A stretch of DNA of 64,000 nt from Adiantum capillus-veneris (GCA_014529385.2 CM043944.1:60971268-61035267); one strand, 5' to 3'. Shown: positions 33,703 through 45,946, numbered from the stretch's first letter. Notes: generated from the letters alone by a model not told the origin. Program-made: numbers and translations.

Positions 33703-34090
33703 GTTTCACTTTTGACGGACCTTTTCTTATCTAAATCCAAAAAGATAATAGGGATAGCCTATAAATACCTTTATCTACAAGTGGTTCAAATTTGGGGTCA
33801 AAATCTCTGCAAACATGGATCACGATCCATGTACCGTTTGCAAATTTTGAACCAAAACGTAGCCACTGTGTTCTATGTGCTATTTCTACCCTAATCCCAA
33901 AGTTTCATCTCATTTGGACACCAAAACGCAAGTCAAAATCCCAAGTATTCTGAGCAAATGCAAAAATCTAGAGTTCCAAATCCAAAAAATTTGATACCAT
34001 AGCATCTACTAGTAATCATGACCCTAATGGTACGAACAAAAGTCAATTTGACCTCCAAACATGGATCACGATCAATGTACATATGGTGAC
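33703..34090. repeat. Palindrome array, right part
   Basis: Further copies at 33814 (exact) and 34060 (one mismatch), each 82-84 nt after a TAAATCCAAAA/CCAAATCCAAAA box. Another box lies at 34247. A decayed copy (ATCACGATCCATCATG) lies near 34875. Confidence 0.8.
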
Positions 34091-36017
34091 AGTTTGACTT
34101 GAAACTTTCCCAAACTAAAGTGTATACACAAGGAAACATATCCCCAAGTTTAGTTTTGAAAAAAAATCAAAAGGCAGCAAAATAGGTGATAGACTGAAAA
34201 TCGTAGAGCAGCCCTAGGGTTGGGCATTTTACCTATAGAAACAAGTCCAAATTCAAAAAGATTTGAGATATAGCTTTTGGACACAATGTGCAACATGCTC
34301 CCTAGAAATCAAGTCGAGAATGAAATGCTTTTGGCTATCTCAGTCACAATCCTCTTTAGCTCTCAAGAATAGATCTAGCAAGTCCCTGACTTCTAAACTC
34401 TATCAAACACTAAACCGCGTGTCTAGTTGTTTCACTGTTAAGGTGTAAATGGAATGGAAAGACAAATCTTTGGAAAAGAACGCTCTAAATACACACTAAG
34501 TCACTCACCATCTAAGGATCGTTCCTTCGAAAACGATGCCAATGTTAGTGGGTCACCGCGATGGACGTATATAGCATAGCTATCTAGCACTAACATAATA
34601 TGTCAATACTCAGGGAAGTGACTCGGATGGGGCACGGTGACTCTTTGAGGTTGTCAGTCCTCAAGAAGTGAACCTAATAAGAAAACACATCAACTCAACA
34701 AGCAAATCACCATTGAATGATCGAAAAAAAATTATATGTCCTTTCTCACCACTCTTGGTTATCACGCCATTTCATCAACTAAATGGACTCGGATTTATGA
34801 AACTTTAAGGAAAGCTATATTAGGACTAAGAGGGCATGACTACCAAGTCTCATCCAAATTTGACAAGGTACCAAAATCACGATCCATCATGAACAAGGTC
34901 AAGGAAACTGCAACAGAATAGTCCAAATAAGTCACCCTAAGGTCTAATAACACTCTTTTAAGGTCAGAACGTCAAAAAACAATGATTTAAGCACTCAAAT
35001 TTGAAGATTAGGCTCGTAGACGCGTCGTCACAAACCACAACAAAACTAAAAATGCTTACAATTGGTTAAATGAGCAAAGAAAGAGGAATACAATACACTT
35101 TTTGAAATTGGAAAAGGATCACCCAATCATTAGTTATGATGATTACAAATTAGAGGTGAGAAGCCGCTCGAACGTACTTACAAGAGAGCTCTTTTCTCTC
35201 CAAAAGATATGCCCCCTTTCTCATTAAGGTTATTGAATTTTATACATAGGGCTTTCTAAATGGCCAATGGCCAGGTCACATGGGCCTTTACACATATCAT
35301 GACTAAATTACAACTCAAGGAATTGACCTCCTACTCTGGGATGAGATTTACACACAGTGTACCTACACTAGCTCAAAAAAATAATAGAGTACAATTATGG
35401 TGTCTAGCTAAGTGTCCAACTAGGTGGGCATCCGTGCAATCGTATATACTTGATTAATATCTCAAGCCCTAGTGTGCAATCTTCAAACCTAATCTTGTAA
35501 CCAACCTCTTTACCAAGCCTTGCCAACCCTCTTAAGAGGTTACGAACATTTCGGACCACTCTTGGAGAATGTGTGCAACCAATCTTTCCTTTTGTTGCGC
35601 ACCCCCTGATCCTGCTAGATATTGTGTAGGTTGTGTTTGTTTTTCTTCAATCAATTTCTCCAATCAAAATTAAAACATGGTTCTCATGTACTGTTCTAAC
35701 TAGAACATTTTTTAGCTCAGAAATGGAAAGAATTTGTCTTTGCTCCTATATTGATAGCTTTGACCGCTGACCAAATGTGGGTGCCTCACCAAATTCATCC
35801 TTCTTTCACTCTTGTTGCCTACACCACAAAATTTCTAAGTGAGATGCCACTCTCCTACTCTGGCATAGAATCTTCCCACATGCGCTTTAGATCCTTTGGG
35901 ATGGAATCAAGTATGTTCCTTTGCTACTAGTCTCACAACTCTCTCTTCTCTTTGGCTAAAGCAAATTGTGTCATTGCAACTCTTTGAAGTGACCCATTTG
36001 GACTTCTTACGATTTTT
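34091..36017. other. AT-rich stretch, nothing recognised
   Basis: No motif-bearing frame. It includes decayed array units up to about 34.9 kb. Confidence 0.4.
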
Positions 36018-36427
36018 TGTTATGGATATGGGATCTGTACATTTATTACTCAAGTGCTCATTAGGAGCTATGGTCATTTGTGACAGCCAACGAATGTGTA
36101 TTCATTTTTGAGCATTGAAGAATCTATAAATGAAATAGGTGTAAGAGAGAAATGCTCACTCTTTCACGGGGGGAGATTGCACCCAATGCTTTTGTCTTCT
36201 TCTCTCCTCTCCTCCCTTCCCTCTCATTGTGCCGGCGTAGCACTCTGCTCTAGGAGGTGTGCCTGCACGGATTCGCTTGCAATTTCTCGCTCTCTATCTC
36301 TCTCTACACGCTTAAAGATTGATTATGGTTCGTGCAATTATCCAGGTATACAATTTTTATCGATTGATGATTTGCAATATGTCGTTTTTACTATTTTGCA
36401 GGGCTCGTTGCACTTCCGCTTGTAGCA
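36018..36427 (+). repeat. 5' LTR, family C
   Basis: 410 bp, immediately followed by G and the PBS. Confidence 0.8.
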
Positions 36428-36428
36428 G

Positions 36429-36440
36429 TGGTATCAGAGC
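36429..36440 (+). other. Primer-binding site, family C
   Basis: TGGTATCAGAGC, perfect match to the initiator tRNA-Met complement. A short frame from ATG near 36463 (MAIKTFTYSNKRY) stops after about 35 codons. Confidence 0.88.
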
Positions 36441-37440
36441 AAGGACTACGCTCCTTGGCGGTCATGGCCATTAAAACTTTTACATATAGCAACAAGAGGT
36501 ACGAAGGAGAAGGAAGACAAATTATTTTACAACTGGATGTGACTAACATGGAGATATTCAAAACTTAGCAATCCAAATTAGAGCCAAGGCATCATAATCA
36601 GATATGCCTATGGTGGTGATGCAGCTTGGGGTAGCTATCCAAATAAGCTTACTTTATTTTATATCTTTTGTGTCTTTTTATTATTGAATCTAGTATGACT
36701 TTCCAATTTCCTTCAAGAATGGAGATAATCATAATCTAATAGTAAGATAAGGGACGATGTAGTAACTAGATGCAAGAAGTTGATGATGGAGAAGAAATAG
36801 GATCTCTTTTGCCTTGCTAGGAAAGGAAAAAGAAGGGAAAATTATTCTTGTCACCTTTTTCATTCTCTCTTGATAGGACCCTACCCGAAGACAGTTCTCA
36901 TACTCAATCAAGGTTAAATAAAAATAAACAAATAAATAAATATGAGTGGCAATAATGAACAACATGATACGCAGTTGATTATCTTTGCCGCTAAATGCAT
37001 TGTGTACACTGTATAGTATCGCCATCGAGATCAAGATCAAGATCAGAATCACGCTCTGAGGAGGCAAAAGCCAACAGCAAGAGCATGCCGTTCATCATCA
37101 CTAAGTGTAGGAGGGTGTCCAATCCTGCTGAGGTCCGAACGCATGGACCAGTCATCTACTTTCATGGACGATATGATACTGTTGACGGTGGTCAGTACAC
37201 CTGATAGTAAACCCGGACATTGTTGTCCAATACCCTTGCTTCCCAACCACACCCACCAACTCGTATCCATGCAAAACACTGAGTACTGCCAACACTTTAG
37301 AACAGCCGCCATGCAGTCAAAAAGAGAAAAAAGGGGACGACCCAACCAGAAGTATCGCATGCATGCTAATAACACCCTTTTGTTGTCATGCATCGTCATA
37401 GCCACCCCTCGTTTATAATTGACACGGGGTCCAACTCGCA
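36441..37440. other. Stretch without recognisable gene
   Basis: Expected gag position of family C. No gag motif is visible beyond the first codons. Confidence 0.4.
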
Positions 37441-38310
37441 GAATCGACGGCAAGGGCGAGTTCACGACCGAGCGCGCACTTTGGGCCGTCGGATCTCCGC
37501 AGCAAGGGGGGGAGGGTTTATGTACTGCAGCTGTCGGAGTATGTACAGTGATGCGCGCTAGGCGGGTTGGATAGAGCTGAGGAGTGTGGCAGGGGAGGTT
37601 TGGGGTTCAAGGCGCGACGGCCGGCTGGAAAACCTAATTTTTTAATCGCATGGATCTTTAATCAACGGTGGATCTCTGCAGCGCCGTCGATCCCTCGAAT
37701 TGGCCCCGTGTCCTTTATGGACGAGGATACCCACCATTGCAGATAATCAGCCATCTTTCTCTCTCTAATCTACTGGCGGCCACACACACAGTACCTGTTT
37801 CTCTCTCTTTGCAGTTCGGTCTTCTACCAACTCTCTCTCTCTCTCTCTCTCTCTTTCCAGCCGTCGGCTCTCCCTCTCGTGCTGTGACGCACCCCATTAG
37901 ACTTTCTCTTTTCTCTCTCTGTTCCCACTTCCCTGCATCCTGCAGCAGCAGGACGCAGCAACCACCTCCGTTTCCTCGACTCTTCACTCGGCTCAAGCTG
38001 GCTGCCGCCTCCTCCACTATACACGCCCCCATCGTGCTCTTCTCCCGTGCTTGCCTGTGCCCCCTGAGGCTCCTCCTTCATCCTGCGCTTCATTGACACC
38101 ATGGAGGTCATCCGCGCCTTTGTTGCGGCGTTGACGCCCCAAAAGAAGCAAGCCCCCTGCAGGCAATTCAGCCATGGCTCCTGCAATTTCAAAGCCAAGC
38201 CGGAAACGAGAAGATTTCAGTCGTCAAGTATTGTACAAGAAGTCCTGAACGAAGCCGAGGATGGGGATTATAAGGGAATCTCTGCATGGCAGCACCTCAT
38301 TCAAAGCTGA
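37441..38310 (+). CDS. Gene-like GC-rich island with a 69-codon frame (CCCH-like, uncertain)
   Basis: GC-rich sequence with a CT tract (about 37832-37856) typical of plant 5' untranslated regions precedes an ATG in good context (ACCATGG, 38101). The 69-codon frame 38101-38310 encodes PCRQFSHGSCNF, which resembles the first half of a CCCH zinc finger (C-x7-C). The third Cys and the His are not at the expected places. It could be the first exon of a host gene or a captured gene fragment. I do not recognise a complete product. A 173-codon frame at 38286-38807 overlaps and has no known motif. Confidence 0.25.
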
Positions 38311-39627
38311 TGTGTGGCAAAAGTGGGCGAGGGAAGGCAATATTTAGTCACACTACTAGTGCAGATGCAAAAGAAGAAGGGGCCGAGGAAGCTATTACTA
38401 CAAAAATGTGTGCAACATTAATTACCAGCTACAATGGCATGTCATCGTCAAAGGAAGCATCTGCAGTTAAAGCTTCTCTACTCCCTTTCCATATTATGCA
38501 ACCAGACCAGTCTTTCTCTCTGATTCTCGGCCACCAACAACCGCCAAACCTTCGAACTCTCTCTATCTCTCGACTGCTCAATATTCCACCCTCAGTCAGA
38601 CTAGGGTCGGACGAGTTCTGCAATAGAGGGTTAAATATCTTCAAACACGCTGCAACCAGGTTTTTCCCCACAGTCGAAGCGAACAAGGATATCCCATGCA
38701 GGCGGCATTGTAGTCCGCGAAGACGAGGAAGGAGGTGGGGTGCCACTGTTACTTGGAGATCCGTTCTCCACCATGGCCAACCCAAATTTTCTGATGAAGC
38801 ACACTAATGGATATGGATGGAGAGAGATACAGAACGAAAGAGCCGCTAGTGGTCCAAAGGGAGAGTGAGGAGATTGTGGGTGTGGTGCTGCATGTCGGAG
38901 TGAGGGCTGATTGAGGTGTAATGCACATTACATTGCACATTAATGGTCACAGGGATTGTCCTTGTATGACAGCTGCAGCTTGCTTCAATAACGCAAGAGC
39001 AGGTGCTACCCTTTTCGAAAAAGAAAAGAACGGCGAATCTACGCGAGATGCTGCCATGGGGATTAAAGCCAGAGGGCGGGTGTGGCGAGGAGGGAGAAGA
39101 GATCTCCCGAGGACGCGAACAAGAAGGAAACGGAATGGGTGTTGCAGTATGAAGGCTCGCAGGCACATGATGACCAACGAGAGAGGCAAGGCAAAGCAAG
39201 ACAGGCGGCAGTGAGGCGAAGGCGACGGTCAGGAGGGCGCCAAGTGGTACCGTGCGATGGCGACAGCGAGGCGAGGGTCACACTACTGCAGTGTTAGGAT
39301 TTGAAGGGCAACCTATTCTTTCAAAAGATGGGTTGTAGAAAAATGCACCCTTCCCTATAGAAGGGTCTATTTTCAGTTTGCCCTTCCAATGAGAAAATTT
39401 CTCATAATTTACAAGGCAAGATACTATATTCTGTCAAAATGAGTATAACCAATATACATATAGATATTGTAAATGAGCATTAATATATATAGAATGTTTT
39501 TTAATTAGCCCTTCCATTGACATGTATTCTATTTTTTTAGCCTTCTCTATAGAAGGATAATTTTTGAACAAGCCCTTCCAATGACAGACTCAAAAAACTT
39601 TGGCCTTCATACGACCGGCAAAATGCC
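38311..39627. other. Flank of the GC-rich island
   Basis: GC-rich until about 39300, then AT-rich. Nothing I can name. Confidence 0.35.
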
Positions 39628-39631
39628 TTAA

Positions 39632-40968
39632 CACTAGAATGGTAACAAGACACTTTTATGTCCTTGGACACTTTTGTGTCCTGTTAAGTGACCATTTTGC
39701 TTGAATTATTTGAAGAATATGAAAATGAATTTCTAGGTGCTATATATCCACAAAGTTGCCTTATGAGCAGAAAAAAACTTAGCATTTTTTTTGGAGTATC
39801 GATCTCACCATTAATCTTACTCTTGCACAACATTTTTGAACCTAAACTGTGTGAAAAAACGGGTCCTGTTTTTGGCTTTTTTTCAATGTTTGGCAACTAT
39901 ACCACTCTAAACATCATTTTTGTGAGGTTTAGATGGCCAGAGGTTAGGCCTTCATAGTTCTCAACATGTTTTGATGCTTGTAGGGAGAGCTAAGTGTCAG
40001 TGAAAGTTATGACCAATTTACAAGAATTGCATAATCCTGTTTTTTGGCCAAAATTAGCACTTTTATGATTTTTTTGGTGGCTTTCTTGATATCCAAATTC
40101 AATTTTGATTGTGTAAGTGTAATGTATAACATAAATCTAATCTTCCTTGAGTTTTGGGAGACCTAATATGCTATATAGCATAGTATATGATGATGGTTGA
40201 GTTTTTTGATTTGCTGAAGAATACGATACATTTTAGAGTAGCAAGTATAACTTTCTCAATATTGCTAGTTTCTTAGGCTAATTGTGTGTATTTTGTAGGT
40301 AGTAACCATATCTAATCATAGACAACAAACTTGGCTAGATATTGAGTAGTTTCTATGGGTTTCTAGAGGTCATAATGCTAAACCCAATTTTTTCATGTTT
40401 GCTGTATTTAGCACTTTATCATTGCCCCCAAGGTTCCAGTTATAAGAGATTCGTTATCCTTTTGAAATGCTCCATGGATCCTTTTGAATCCAAAGGCCCA
40501 AAGGGAACTAAGAAAACATGTATATAGTATCTGTATTGAGCGTGACTATAGAAACTTTGATGATAGGTCCGCAGAATGATAAAAATGCAACTTTTTTGTA
40601 CCTATTTTTTTTGCCCAAAAACAAATTAGTGAGGTAAAAGCAACCATATGTTTTGGTCACCAACCCATTGAAGTTAATGGGGCATTTTATCTCATGTCCT
40701 ACAAAAATCCCCACTCTTATTTATATGCAATCAACCGTAAGAAATTGTTGTTTTGGGCAAAATGCACTAGTCCATCAACTTTGGAGGCTTGTAGTGACCA
40801 AGGGATGAGAAAAATAAAAAGTTTCTCATTTTTTCCATATGTAGTAGTTATTGAACTATAAGCTCATGAAAGGATTTTTCAAAATGAGTGGATCTACTAT
40901 TGGTTTGGAACTTTTTCCCAAAACCCTAAAAGGACACTTTTATGTCTTGTTAGGTTACCATTCTAGTG
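39632..40968. mobile_element. TTAA-flanked inverted-repeat DNA transposon (piggyBac-like, non-coding)
   Basis: Perfect 15-bp terminal inverted repeats CACTAGAATGGTAAC, each flanked by TTAA (39628-39631 and 40969-40972). Imperfect subterminal inverted similarity follows (GACACTTTTATGTC motifs near both ends). The 1337-bp body has no transposase frame. TTAA duplications are the hallmark of piggyBac. The CACTA start recalls the CACTA superfamily, but its 3-bp duplication rule is not met (TAA against TTA). Confidence 0.75.
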
Positions 40969-41089
40969 TTAAGAAGGGCAGATGGGCGTCAAATCCTATC
41001 ATTGCACACTAGTTGTATGAGGCTGCACTCTGTAGGAGTTTATTTTAACTATATGGGTTGCTTCATAAGCAACACCGCGTGGACGCTGG

Positions 41090-41230
41090 GTTGGTTATGG
41101 CAGTTGTCAAGTCCAGGTTTGTTGAATCTGCGTGAGTTCGACTCCTCGTTACCTTTTAGACGGTGACGTCTCCAAGTTTGTGTTCAAAGGTTAGATGTAG
41201 GAGATTCGGAGGAATCTCATCAACAAATGA
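41090..41230 (+). repeat. SINE-like repeat 1 (uncertain)
   Basis: Contains a tRNA B-box-like GAGTTCGACTCC (41134-41145) followed by CCTTTTAGACGGTGACGTCTCC. No foldable tRNA is present. Confidence 0.25.
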
Positions 41231-41382
41231 ATAAAACAGCAGTAGAGCCAAATTAATTATACATAATTATACGCAAGAGTAGGGCTTGTGGATCTTAAAT
41301 AAACGAATATAAGCAGGATGATGGTGGTGGTGGATTTGAGTTCGTTTGCCTCTAGTGTGTGGACGGACCCAAGTGCAAGTTT

Positions 41383-41396
41383 GGGGGGGGGGGGGG
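41383..41396 (+). repeat. Poly-G tract, 14 nt
   Basis: Uninterrupted G14. Confidence 0.9.
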
Positions 41397-41594
41397 CAAA
41401 AATGTTTCATTAGCAAGAATCGGGGAAGATCCCCTTGGTGATTGAATGAGGAGGAAGGAAAATAAGGAGGCGTGAGCGAGGGCGGAGGCATCCAAGGCAG
41501 AGAAGGTGGGCGACGCAATGCGGGCCGGGGGGGGCTAAGGCGGGAAGAAACATGTGCAAATTTTTGTTTTGCTTATTATATAAATTGCTGAGTG

Positions 41595-41760
41595 TTGCAC
41601 GACTAGCTGGTAGCGCTTGTGGTTGGACCTAAATTTAGCAGCCTCTGCACGCTGGAGGTCTTGAGATCAAATCCTATCTTGGCCCTTTTAAGGGGTGAGG
41701 TCCTCAGAAGGCTGAGCCTTGAGATCCACAAGGGAATCTGAGCAGAAATTAATATAATGA
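41595..41760 (+). repeat. SINE-like repeat 2 (uncertain)
   Basis: Has an A-box-like TAGCTGGTAGCGC (about 41604) and a B-box-like GAGATCAAATCC (about 41663), followed by CCCTTTTAAGGGGTGAGGTCCTC, resembling the tail of the repeat at 41090. Confidence 0.25.
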
Positions 41761-42219
41761 AGAAGTTGCCAGTAGTAGTACACTATACTTTGTCAAAATA
41801 GATAATTAAAAACCCCACTGTTTTGTTTCTTTAGTCTATATGAACATATTATTACAGAACAAGAGCTCCAAGAAGATCCGTCCTTGCCCAGTGAAGGGCA
41901 GCAAAATGTCCTCGACAAAGTGATTGTGGGTAGTGAAGACCGTGCATAAGTAGTGTGTGGCTCCAAGAATATTGAGATCATTTGCTTTGAAGAGACTCTA
42001 CATTGATTATCTTGCCACTCATCCATCCTGAGTGAAGCCACTGCATAATTAGCTCAAGGCATCAGATTTACTTATTTCTTTGATTTTTCACTTTTTTTCT
42101 TTCGTTCACAACAATATGTCTCTTACCTCTTATGTTATTCTCATATGATGGGAGCCGATACTCTAATTGTAAGGAAGCATTGAGCTGAAGATTTTTTGTG
42201 CCAGCTCAAAATATCGGGA

Positions 42220-42410
42220 TGAAGGGGATCGGGGAGCACCACAGACGGAGAGTGAGAGAGAGAAGGAGACACACAACACACAGATATGGGTGGGGAGACA
42301 CAAAAGAGTGAGCAGCCCCCTATACACTTATGCTATGTATAAGGTATACAAGTCAGTGGGCGCCCAGACTCTGGGCGGTCGGGCAAGGCACATGCGCCTA
42401 TACCCCAACA
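42220..42410 (-). repeat. 3' LTR, copia B
   Basis: 191 bp, TG...CA in element orientation. Confidence 0.95.
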
Positions 42411-42489
42411 ACCTCCCACTTAAAGGCGACTGTGCCTTTAAGCAAGGGAACCTAGTCTAAAGACTACAAAAGGCGAGAGAAAATCACTC

Positions 42490-43296
42490 TCAACCGATGC
42501 CCACTGGCTGGCTGTGATCGTGTGCATCCGGCTGTCCTGCTCCCGTGTAAGTCCATACACCACCAGACGTACCGCACACGTACTGCAAGTATGTACGCAA
42601 TACCTGCATATCTCCCTTGTGCACCATGTCATCATCAGTCAACAAACGACTGACAACCCCAACTGCAAATGCTCCCACTGCAGCTGCGATATCCGGTCTC
42701 AAGATCAGCATCTCATACATGAGACCACCGAATGTCGATGCAATGCTAGCGGGCCCTGCTAGCTCTACGAAGCATGCATCAACATATATATCCCTGGCAA
42801 TAGGCATCTTTGACTGACAAGGCGTGTCATCCACATGCATCTCCTGACTGTCCACAAAAGACGCATCAACCTGTCGTGCAACCTCAAAGCAAACCAGCTG
42901 CTCTAGGTGTCTGCTGGAAGACATATCCTGCACAACTATATCCCCATGCTCACTGTCGAGCATAGAAAGGAATGACTGCATAATCACTGACATCTCAGCC
43001 TCCTCTGCAATCATCCACTGCAAACATGACCACTCAATCTGCTGTGACTCACTAGAGCTCTCATGCTCTAACTCCGTATGCAGAGACTCTTGCACAACGT
43101 CCTCCTGTCGTGACTCACTAGAGCAAGACCGCTCTACTTGTCTATCCTGCATAGAAGTATCTCGCACAACTGACTCTCTGCTTTGCTCAGTCACTAGCAA
43201 AGCATGCATGTCTGACTCTATCACCTCTCTGTGTGACTGCTCAAGTCGTGCCCCAACTGTGTGCACAACGAGCTCACTACTCTGCACTCCATGCAA
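42490..43296 (-). pseudogene. RT-derived frame of copia B without catalytic core
   Basis: A 268-codon open frame. The C-terminal third keeps the RT/RNase H connection (GGLMYEMLILRPDIAAAVG...GVVSRLLT, then YLQYVCGTSGG), with a short in-frame repeat AVGAFAVG. The N-terminal two thirds are Ser/Glu/Gln/His-rich. DIVVQDMSSSRHLEQL occupies the place of the usual YVDD box, so polymerase activity is lost. The absence of stops over 268 codons is notable but may only reflect recent descent. Confidence 0.7.
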
Positions 43297-43485
43297 AGCA
43301 TCCTACAACCCATGAGCAAAAGAGACTCGCCTGCTCTCTCGCTCTCTACCTGGCTGCGTGATCACAGAGACAACACCGTCTCTCACGTGATCCACATGCA
43401 ATGGGTAACCTGTACCACTCCTGGCACCTCTCGCAATCACTAGCGAACCCAAATGCATCACAAAATCTCGCTCTCGTAGCGAAAT

Positions 43486-43755
43486 CTAACATCCACAATC
43501 TCTAAGCTGACCAATCGAGATCAAACTCACTGTCAAATCTGGTACATAGCGCACATGTCGTAACAAGTAAGATGCACCACTGGATAATGACAGTCTCACA
43601 TCTCCTGCACCTGCTATCGCATGCATCGATCCATCAGTCAAACGTACACTGCCAAGCATCCCGCTAGAATAGCTACAAAACCATGCACGATGCAGTGTGA
43701 CATGAAACATAGCATCTGCGTCTAGCAACCACTGCGAAGGGAGTGCACTATCCAC
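43486..43755 (-). pseudogene. Copia B protease remnant
   Basis: Encodes SQWLLDADAMFHVTLHRAWF, SVRLTDGSMHAIAGAGDVRL and LLRHVRYVPDLTVSLISIGQ, the retropepsin pattern of copia elements. The active-site D-S/T-G reads DAD, so it should be inactive. The frame stops at 43486 before any integrase sequence. Confidence 0.75.
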
Positions 43756-43923
43756 ATGTATAGCATCTCATGCATAGCTCAAGGTAAAAGTGACATCCCC
43801 GTCACTAGTATACTCCGACACTACATGTGCCTCAACTGTCAAAGCAACTGAGTCCATGGCATCACTACATACATCTCTGAGACTGCCATGTCTCCTACGA
43901 TGTCGCATACGACGAAAACAGCG

Positions 43924-44319
43924 TCATCTAACGTGTCCAGAATGACCACAATACCAACATATCACCTGTCGGCGTGCTCGTGAATGTACATGTCTCACAC
44001 GAGTCCGTGATGACTCAGATCTATCATAGATATCATGTAATCTGCGCCAAAGTGCTCTCGAAGTAGTCTCATACATAACAAGAGCATATACAGATTCCAC
44101 AAGGTGCAAAGAGAGCGTAGATAGTGCCATCTCCTCTAGCTCCTGCCACTGATCGTCAGACATGTTTGAAGGTCTACCTACATCACCACTCAATGGTCGA
44201 TGAAACCCTCGCTGTGTCAATGCATCAAGCATACACTCTCTCCATGCCGCAAAGTCTGACCCATCAAACACGCGCATCTGTGAGAGGTCACAATCTGATC
44301 GATCACCTGTCTCTGCCAT
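43924..44319 (-). pseudogene. Copia B gag, internally shortened
   Basis: From ATG at 44319: VFDGSDFAAWRECMLDAL, then ELEEMALSTLSLHLVESVY (homologous to ELALSTIMLTLAESVY of family A), then a jump to the zinc knuckle CWYCGHSGHVR. A TGA (43926-43924) falls between the knuckle His and its last Cys. The middle of gag is missing relative to family A. Confidence 0.8.
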
Positions 44320-45946
44320 GAGCACAATGTAGCAAACTAGAAAGCAAAACCACCTCACCAACAACACCTGGAAACTGTCTACCAATATGGCCAGAAACAC
44401 AATGTAAAACCTATGAGACACACTCCAAAATAGACTCTCCCGCAATGTCAATACAAGCCTCGCACGCTCTAGTATCACACTGCAATTTGTGAGCTAATCA
44501 CCAAGCCCACACTGTGCGGTATCGATGCATACACACACACAAGTCTCCCACCTGCAAAGAACACCGCACGCAAATGCTGAGTGCAACCCGCAATCTCTAC
44601 CTAGATCGCATAAATGATACGCATAAAACTCATGGGAAAATTTCGCCAGAGTTTCGATGCACAATGGCTATCAACACAAAATAACCATTGTCCTGCAAAC
44701 TCAATACAATGAGCAATCAATGTGCATCAAACTACACTCAACATACATGCATAAGCTCTGCAAAACTATGGCAAACAATGCTCGAGATCACAAGACTCTC
44801 CGACCCGATAGCAAACCACTGTCTCAAGCAAAGAAAGATACACAACTCACTCTTGCGAGAGTGGATACAAAAACACAAAACTGTGTTGAAACTGACAAAA
44901 CCTGTCAAAGTGAGAGTAAACACTCGATCACAAACTATGGCGAGAATCTAGGAAAAATCGGACAGAATTTCCCCTGAAAACTGAGCAAAAACTCAAGTAC
45001 AATCTCTACCATAAACCATAACACTACTCAATGCCAATGAGTAAGAATGCCAAAATGGCTCCACATTTTCACATACAATGGCAATCCGCACTCAACATAC
45101 ATCAACGGAGTGACCGCGCATAAGCAAGCGCCAAAAGATTTGCAATCCGGAAACTTGATCAATGCGAAAACAATGCTCTCAAGAGAGCTCACCGGCACTT
45201 GAAAGTGCTCGCCAAAATGCATGTATAATGGGCATCAACCATGCGCCATAACCATATGCAAACCATCCGCAAAGACCATGAATCCAAGCACAAAATCACT
45301 GCCAAAGTATTCTGTGAAAACCAGTGAAAGAAGCTCCACCTGTATGCTCCAAAAACCTGCGTCTCTCAAGAGACCGCTTCGGTGGTGTGTAAACGCCTCC
45401 GTACTTCGTTACCCAAGTCTACCAAAAAACCCTCAAACCATAAGCTTAACACAAGCTGCAATTGCATCTTCAGCTCAGAATTTATGCACTCAACTTCAAG
45501 CATCTCCCGTGCTTCCAAAAGTGCATCAAACTCGCACACAATGCGACAACAGAAAATCTGGAATTTCTGTATACAGTCAGTCTGACCTGAATATCAGCAA
45601 AACGGTGAGGAATTTGCAAAAAGTTTCTTCTGCAAAGTTGTAGACCACGTCGAAACGGATGAGCCAATCGAACAAAATTCTCAGATCTGCATTCTACAAG
45701 GAGAAAAACGAATCTGAAAACTATGTTGCTGCGCACACAGTTTTAGGGAAGCACCTTCACTTACACACAATCTTCCACACTCCTTTCTGAGCTTCCACAA
45801 GAGCATACATCACTCTCAACTGACCTCACAAGCTCCCATTGCATTCTCAAAAAGCTTCCAAGCTTTCTTAATCTCTCTACCGTCGAGAGCGAGCGAGCTA
45901 TCGCCTCGAATCTCTCAAAGTCGTCGTGCTCTCCGCGGTCACCATA
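44320..45946 (-). other. Copia B leader
   Basis: About 1.6 kb with no supported gene. It contains the block 44950-44983 shared with the family A leader. Confidence 0.6.

Noticed and set aside
38286-38807. A 173-codon plus-strand frame
   Set aside because: No recognisable motif, overlaps another frame, and composition suggests chance in GC-rich DNA.
39632-40968. Assignment of the inverted-repeat element to the CACTA superfamily
   Set aside because: The TIR begins CACTA, but the 3-bp flanks differ (TAA and TTA), while a 4-bp TTAA is exact on both sides.
41100-41170. tRNA-like GTTCGACTCC
   Set aside because: The flanking bases do not form a T stem or an acceptor stem, so it is at most a SINE B-box.
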